From: Meghimatium bilineatum
Lineage: Eukaryota; Mollusca; Gastropoda; Stylommatophora; Philomycidae
Direction of reading: 5' to 3'
DNA length: 64,000 bases
Assembly (NCBI GenBank): GCA_034231615.1
Contig: CM067299.1
Coordinates: 13,817,863-13,881,862 of the forward strand
Shown piece by piece: positions 57,993 through 64,000 of this stretch. A program made the translations under genes and the position numbers. The first letter of the stretch is position 1. The number at the start of each line of letters is the position of its first letter. The notes beneath the pieces were generated by a model that was not told the DNA's origin, did no database searches, and was given only the letters and a program-made list of their open reading frames with translations.

Positions 57993-58343
57993 GAACCAGC
58001 ATCATTGCACAAGGGTCGTTTTCATAAATACTCTGATTGTCATTTCATGGGCCATTTAAAAGTTTATAAAATCAGTGTCCGTCAGTCGTTGATTGTAGAT
58101 ATTTCCGGTCATTCCAGTGAGGACAGACTCCCCCTTATCCCCTGGTCACTCTCATGTCTATCATTCTCTGAGCTTGTACATTATCTATTTATGCATCCTT
58201 CTCATCCTTGTGTTACATCTGTCACCGGGTTACAGCGTGCCGGTTTCCACACAATGTTTGAACAAAATAAAATTGTCCGAGTCGTGGTTTCTTGCCTGAC
58301 GCTCCTCCAGTCGATTAGCTGTAAATGGGTACCTGGCGCATGA
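57993..58343 (+). CDS. possible terminal exon in duplication copy 2, unidentified gene
   Basis: After a strong acceptor (TATTTTTTTAACAG) the frame codes EPASLHKGRFHKYSDCHFMG, HLKVYKISVRQSLIVDIS and a leucine-rich C-terminal part ending CKWVPGA, then TGA. With the preceding exon this gives 153 residues. Copy 1 lacks four bases here (54482-54495 region) and hits a stop 20 codons in. Not recognised. The second half could equally be 3' untranslated sequence. Confidence 0.3.
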   Translation, partial: EPASLHKGRFHKYSDCHFMGHLKVYKISVRQSLIVDISGHSSEDRLPLIPWSLSCLSFSELVHYLFMHPSHPCVTSVTGLQRAGFHTMFEQNKIVRVVVSCLTLLQSISCKWVPGA

Positions 58344-59662
58344 GTTAGGGGAGGAAAAGACAGAAAGAAAGGAAACTGGGCACTTCACCTAATATTTCTA
58401 CGTGGGGAGGTGATGAAGAGTTGTCTTCATCCCCGACAGTGGATTGTTGCCAAGGGCACTACCTTTACCTTTACATCTTTGTACAATATATCTAAAACTG
58501 CTATAATTAATTCAGCCCTATCTCTTTTCACCACTATGTCATCCACTACAGCGTTACACGCCAATGCATCAGTTCTTTCACTACCACTGACTTCCGCATA
58601 TCCTGGACAGTATATACACTCTTATCATTGTGTGGTTAATAAATGTGAATTGTTCTTTTTTCTTACATCGATAAGAAACTTCATGTTAGTGGCAATCTCC
58701 TTTAGTAAGAATTTTCTCGTTAGCTTTCCTTGTTATCTATTGCTCATTAGTTTTCCTTGTCTATTGTTATTACAGCATTCTTCCGAAGAAATACATTTCT
58801 GGGAGCTCTTTGTTTCCGATTTGAGTTGTTTATTCGTGTATTATCCATGATTTGCTTCCATAAAGCATAATTACCGCTTTTTTGCATTAATAACGTTCTT
58901 CTACATTTGTTTCTAATTACTGTTTGTCTTGCAAAAATAAAACAACATATGTATGTGTTTTAGTCATATTGATTTTTATATTTACACTTGTGATGGTGTG
59001 TTCATGTTTTATATGTGCCTCTGTTAGTCTTTTACCGCTGAAATAATAGGTATTTTGTCGAACTGGACAATCTCTGCTGAAATAATATGTATTTTGGCAA
59101 ACTCGACAATCTCTGTGACTTCTGACATCCCCTCTCATTTTCATAAATTTAATACATTTCAGTTATGACGCCCCTCAGGATTGATTTTATCGCCAGCAAC
59201 CGGACAGCGGACGCGGTCTCCCTTAGCTAATTTAGCCTCTGGTCTGTCTGTGTTGTAGCTATGAAGACTTGTCCATCTTCTGCGAATAGAGTCATTAGAG
59301 AATGAATAAATGAAACCTAATCTCAGTCTTCAATTCAGCATTAATCATACCCTCTTTATCACGTTCTATCTGTTACAGGAGTGATGTTTAGTTCAACGAA
59401 AGAGACCGAGTCTTACAAACAGCTCGTACAGTAATACTGACAGAATAGCAAGGGTTGTCAAGTTTATTTTCTCTCTGTCATGGTTGCCAGATGGTTGGAA
59501 TTTTTTATGCCAAATTGTTGGCAGCAAATTGCAAAGTATGGTCAAATTTCAAAACTGTGCATAAACTCTACTAATAACACCCAGAGTTTTCAAGAATGTT
59601 ACCTTTCTAAAAACATGTATTAGGTCTCTCTAATTATCAACATGCATTAATTTTACAATGAG

Positions 59663-60719
59663 AAATATGTTATTGCTAACTTAATTTTCATTCTTATGGT
59701 GTTAGTTTGAGAGACTAAGCTTTCTCTAGACAAGAAACAATGGGCAGAGCCGTTGATATGTTCTCCTTAAGGGGGAAAATGGGTGAGGAGGGGGGGGGGG
59801 GGTTTCAACGTTAAAAATTAGAAAATGTTATTCGTAGATTTTCGTACGTAATATCTACATTCTGAAAATGTGATTATTTTTTCCAAAACATCGCTAAGAG
59901 AGAGGTTTGCTTTTCTTTAGCCAAGTTCCTAATACTAGCAATTATTAAGTGGAGGGTGTGAATACCCCAACTCCCCTCCCCCAACCCTTGTATACATGTC
60001 TGACACTGAGGATACTTAAAGGTTCTTGTATATTAAAATTATACAATTTACTCTTCACTATGTAGTACCTGAATTTACAGGTAAATTATTCTCCCTGAAA
60101 ATTATCTAGTGATTATTTTCTATCACGAAATTTTCATTTCTTATTGTTTACTGTATCTCTATAGTAACAACGTTTCCACTTAAACATCCTGAGAAAAGTA
60201 TTATCAAAAGCATGTTTGGAAAAAAAGGACTTTTCATTATCCCTTTATCCATACGTAGTACAGACAGTGTTTATGAATTAGTTTATTATCTAAAAATAAC
60301 AGAAGAAATTTCCACACAATATTAGTCTTAAAGGTATAGTTGAACAAGAAAAAATGGAAATGTAGATACTATTTTAAAATGCCAAACGTGGTCAGAAAGA
60401 TCACAATGACCAAAATAAATTGCATGGCCAGTAGCTTTTAAAAATGTCCAAATTTAATCAATTTGACCATAAAATAGCCAGCACGGCAACCCTGCTCTGA
60501 TGAAACCTTTAAGCTATAATAAGGCAGACGAAAATCGATAAAAGTAATTGTGCGGTCGAAGTTAAAGGTTGAAACACTCTCAGGAGTCAAAGATACTTTA
60601 GGAGTCAAGAGTTACAAATAGCATTAAAGTAGATGTCACAAACATAGAATGTTGTAGGTAAAAAAAAAAAAAAAGGTGAACATAATATGCATACTCCTTC
60701 AATCATGTTAACTCTTATA
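59663..60719. other. no feature recognised
   Basis: AT-rich unique sequence with a G run at 59790-59801 and an A run at 60660-60674. Confidence 0.6.
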
Positions 60720-60950
60720 GACGCGGTCTAAATCAGCATTTCAGAGATCATCATCAGGTTCCATGTCGGCTGGCGTAGGCGATCATGGCTCTCCACAGCT
60801 CTCTATCTCCAGTAGAATGTATTAGGATCGTTGTTGTTTCACTGCCGTGTCAGGTTGTTAAACTTTCTAATATTTGTGCAAGTTGTCACCCTCTATCTCT
60901 GTTGCCTTCTATCTTGCTTGTAGTGACTATGTTCTCCAAACCTCCAAACC
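60720..60950 (-). mobile_element. non-LTR retrotransposon 3' terminal scrap
   Basis: The minus strand reads GAGAGCTGTGGAGAGCCATG, ATCGCCTACGCCAGCC and GACATGGAACCTGATGATGA. It is the shared 3' end, with a TGATGA tail, as at 10660-10830. Confidence 0.7.
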
Positions 60951-61048
60951 TGACTGTCTCATAACGTGGCCAAAAAATGAAAGTTATTCAGTAGAACGGA
61001 GTCACATTTCGTGTCTACCTAACAGGCTTGTGGTGATGTTAGAGATGA

Positions 61049-61218
61049 CGTATTATTTCAGGCAGATACTGACATTCTAGAATATATACAAGTATATTCG
61101 AGGTATCTTACTTCAATACATTATTTCAGGCAGATACTTACATTCTAGAATATATACAAGTATATTCGAGGTATCTTACTTCAATACATTATTTCAGGAA
61201 GAGACTGATATTCTAGAA
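61049..61218. repeat. 67-bp minisatellite, left part (split by the hAT element)
   Basis: Two and a half units of ATTATTTCAGGCAGATACTG, ACATTCTAGAATATATACAA and GTATATTCGAGGTATCTTAC. The array resumes at 63384. Confidence 0.9.
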
Positions 61219-61594
61219 CAGGGGTGGGCAAACTTTTTGTGCAGAGGGCCACATTGAAAATTGTAAAGCTATTGGAGGGTCACATATAATATTATGTATA
61301 TTTTTGTTTTAAATTCTCGATAAGTAATCAATTAAATATTTTTATTCTAAAGGAAGGTAGTTTTACATAATGTAGATAACCTTAAATAAATTACATTTCT
61401 AACAGACTTACACTATAACAGTATATTTTCTAATATGGATAAAAGGTTTTGCAAATATTTTAACAATATTTGAAAAATAATATGTTTCATACAGTTACAA
61501 TATGGGTTCATATCAATAGTTTTAATGAAGATTTTTAAAAAACACCATACACATACAATCACAACAGTTACAACTTTATTGATATTATTAATTT

Positions 61595-62526
61595 CTAATG
61601 AGATGTATGTAATTGCTTGTAAGATTTTATAATTCCTTTGAAATCTGGAACAAGTTTACTTGTAAAAATTTGCATGACTACATTTAAGTTGCAATCAGAT
61701 AATAAAGACCTATTCTTAGATTTGTTGATTTTTAAGCAAGAAAATGCATGTTCACAAATATATGTAGATCCAAATAATGACAAAAATTTAGCTACAAAGT
61801 TTTTTTAAGTTTGGGAATGATTGTTCAGGCAAAGAACCATAGAAATCCAACAAACATTCAGACTTAAATTTTTCCTTCAGGTAATGATTGGCTTGTAATT
61901 CAAACAACTCCAACTGTATGTGCTCTGGGGCTTTATCAGCTTCTGCACTGAGAGGAGAACTGATAACATTCAAGTGCTGCTCCAAGATCTAGGAATCTTC
62001 TTCCAAATTCTAGCTTACTTGCATCTTGAAGTTGAAGGGTCAAATATTCACTTATCTTTCCAACACGTCTGACCACAGTTCTTCTGGATAATGTAATACT
62101 GTCAAAGTTGTTGTTTTGTTCTGGACACAGAATGTTTGTTGCATCTAGTAAACATTCCTTAATAAATTCACCATCAGAAAATGGCTTGTTGTATTTCACA
62201 ATTTTGTGTGACAACACCAAACTGGCCTCTGTTGCGGTATCTTGAATTGAAGACGGTTTTGTAAACACAGTTTGTTGGTTCTCCAAACTTTTTACCAACT
62301 CTATGCATTTTCTTTTTCTTTCTTCAGATGTTAGATTGTGTCCGAAATTGTGATGTTTTGTCTGGTAATGTCTTTTTAAGTTATATTCTTTAAAAACAGC
62401 AACTGATTCATGAAACAGCAAGAAAACAGATTTGTTGCCAACTTGCATAAAACAATATTTGGTTATCCATTCGTCTTTGAAAACCCGACACTCGTCTTCA
62501 ATCTTAAGTTTTTTGGATGCGCTCAT
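61595..62526 (-). pseudogene. hAT transposase pseudogene (N- and C-terminal parts, catalytic core deleted)
   Basis: From ATG at 62526 the frame codes MSASKKLKIEDECRVFKDEW and a BED-like finger region ending FKEYNLKRHYQTKH, then HKIVKYNKPFSDGEFIKECL and LSRRTVVRRVGKISEYL, as in the hAT/Charlie-type family also found in GTF2IRD2-like host genes. The finger's CxxC pair is lost: positions 35 and 38 are F (FLLF), while H53 and H58 remain. After residue about 170 the core with the DDE residues is deleted. The C-terminal hAT dimerisation part follows in two shifted frames (LEQHLNVISSPLSAEADKAP; FGSTYICEHAFSCLKINKSK). It cannot make active transposase. Confidence 0.92.
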
Positions 62527-63074
62527 TATAATAAAAATATCTTAAAATGTTGCAAGATTAACTAAAAACAAATGTGCTTCCGGTAGCGCGAATATAATTA
62601 TTTAGATTTAGAAAACTCGGTTGAAATATAGGTAAAATATTCCATTTGTGAATGGAAACTACAAACGTGATGGTTATTAAAACTCACCGGGAATTTCTCA
62701 GGCACTGCGCAACTTAAATGATTGCAAATCGAGTATTTGCGCATTCCATTCGTTGGATATGTGGGGGGGGGGGGTATTTCTGACGATACATTATTGTTGT
62801 AATGATGTATTATTAATTATAACAGCTTTTAGCGATATTCTATTTTGTATGAAACATCTTTTTAATATAAACTAAACATACATCCCGACATAATGCTTTA
62901 AAGTTAAAAGCAATTAATTATAATTTGAAAGGCAATTTTCAACCTTTATAAAATTATAACGTCCGAGTACTTATAATCATTGACAAACATTCAGCCAATC
63001 AAATTACGTCAAGTATAGAATAGTAAATTACTCAATATTAAACACTCATATTAAACGTAGTAAAATTTCATTGA

Positions 63075-63175
<101 letters not shown>

Positions 63176-63383
63176 TTTAAATGATGTCAAATTCGAATAA
63201 AAAAATATTGTATATTTAATATATAAGAAAGTCGAATTAAAATTACAATGAATTTCTGCGTAATATTAATGGGGAAAAAATCATTTGTGACGATCGTTCG
63301 TTTATTTAAAATGTGTTTGAGGGCCGCAAAATATCCAATGGCGGGCCGCATGCGGCCTGCGGGCTGTAGTTTGCCCACCCCTC

Positions 63384-63680
63384 TTCTAGAATATATATTC
63401 AGGGAATAGTAAAGAAGAAAATGTATTATTCCAGATAGAGATTGACGTTCTAGACATTCAAAGAATCATATTTCAAAACGTATTATTTCAGGCAGACACT
63501 GATATTATAGAATGTATATTCATGATTTCTTACTTCACGACAATGTATTATTTCAAGCCGAGGCTGATATTCTAGAATATATATTCAAGTCCACATACTT
63601 CACGACAATGTATTATTTCAGGCAGAGGCTGATATTCTAGAATATATATTCAAGACCTCGTACTTCAAGAACGTATTAAA
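63384..63680. repeat. 67-bp minisatellite, right part
   Basis: About four diverged units with TATTATTTCAGGCAG, GCTGATATTCTAGAATATAT and ATTCAAG, continuing the array at 61049. The units here are more diverged than those on the left. Confidence 0.85.
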
Positions 63681-64000
63681 TAATAAATACTGAACATGAT
63701 CCAGTGGCACATCACTGGAATAAAACAATTTACCCACTTCATGAAAAAGACAGTAGATATTATAGTAAACGCTAATTTGTAGATATAGGTAGGTTTCCAT
63801 CGAACCAGAGAAGAAAATGTTATTTTGATTAGGTATATATAGCGAGACATCCAACATTTTTTGCTGTAGTGATTGCCAAAACAATACTATAAGTATGTTG
63901 CCATTGTGTTCCGAACTGTCCGGCTGCCCAACTGAGTGCACTAACAAAACTAGGTAGAAAAGAGTTATCTTTATAAAATAATTTTTAAATTACATTTATC
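63681..64000. other. no feature recognised
   Basis: A 109-codon minus-strand frame at 63618-63947 has no recognisable domain. Confidence 0.5.

Larger units (their letters stand above)
56461..59662. repeat. 3.2-kb duplication, copy 2
   Basis: Counterpart of 52895-56156 at an offset of about 3.5 kb. The sequence from 59663 on is unique, so this copy's right edge cannot be compared with copy 1 beyond the gap. Confidence 0.93.

Overview
This window is animal nuclear DNA. It is AT-rich, has spliced genes with GT-AG introns, carries a 100-N assembly gap, and is unusually rich in tandem arrays and dead mobile elements. The transposon types (internally deleted hAT, Tc1 remnant, many non-LTR retrotransposon pieces, tRNA-like SINE remnants) together with the simple repeats suggest a lophotrochozoan such as a mollusc. 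The species is an inference only.

The one gene recovered in full is a small START-domain (StAR-related lipid transfer) protein on the + strand. It has six exons between 14523 and 32203, joined in consistent phase to a 213-residue protein. This is the length of the soluble STARD4/5/6 group. A TATA-like box lies about 150 bp upstream and an AATAAA about 180 bp downstream. Its 17 kb of introns are filled with minisatellites, two hAT-like or non-LTR element types and SINE-like remnants.

The most striking feature is that three large intronic minisatellites are built from splice-site sequence. One starts exactly at the exon 3 donor. One starts exactly at the exon 5 donor and repeats a fused acceptor-donor (CAG|GTAAGT) about 34 times. 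One repeats a pyrimidine-tract plus YAG acceptor motif about 50 times upstream of exon 4. The exon 5 array copies the last 13 bases of its own exon.

Layout: 1-14.4 kb holds arrays, non-LTR scraps, a 167-bp hAT-type MITE, a Tc1 fragment and two uncertain minus-strand exons. 14.4-32.4 kb is the START gene. 32.4-52.9 kb holds retrotransposon fragments (including an RT with its FADD motif and an endonuclease fragment), more arrays and a few uncertain exons. 52.9-59.7 kb is a 3.2-kb near-identical duplication split by the gap, with a candidate two-exon coding segment. 59.7-64 kb holds a 2.2-kb internally deleted hAT element with intact 8-bp target duplications, inserted into a minisatellite.

No operons, CRISPR arrays, rRNA or intact tRNA genes were seen. 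Exons other than those of the START gene are tentative.
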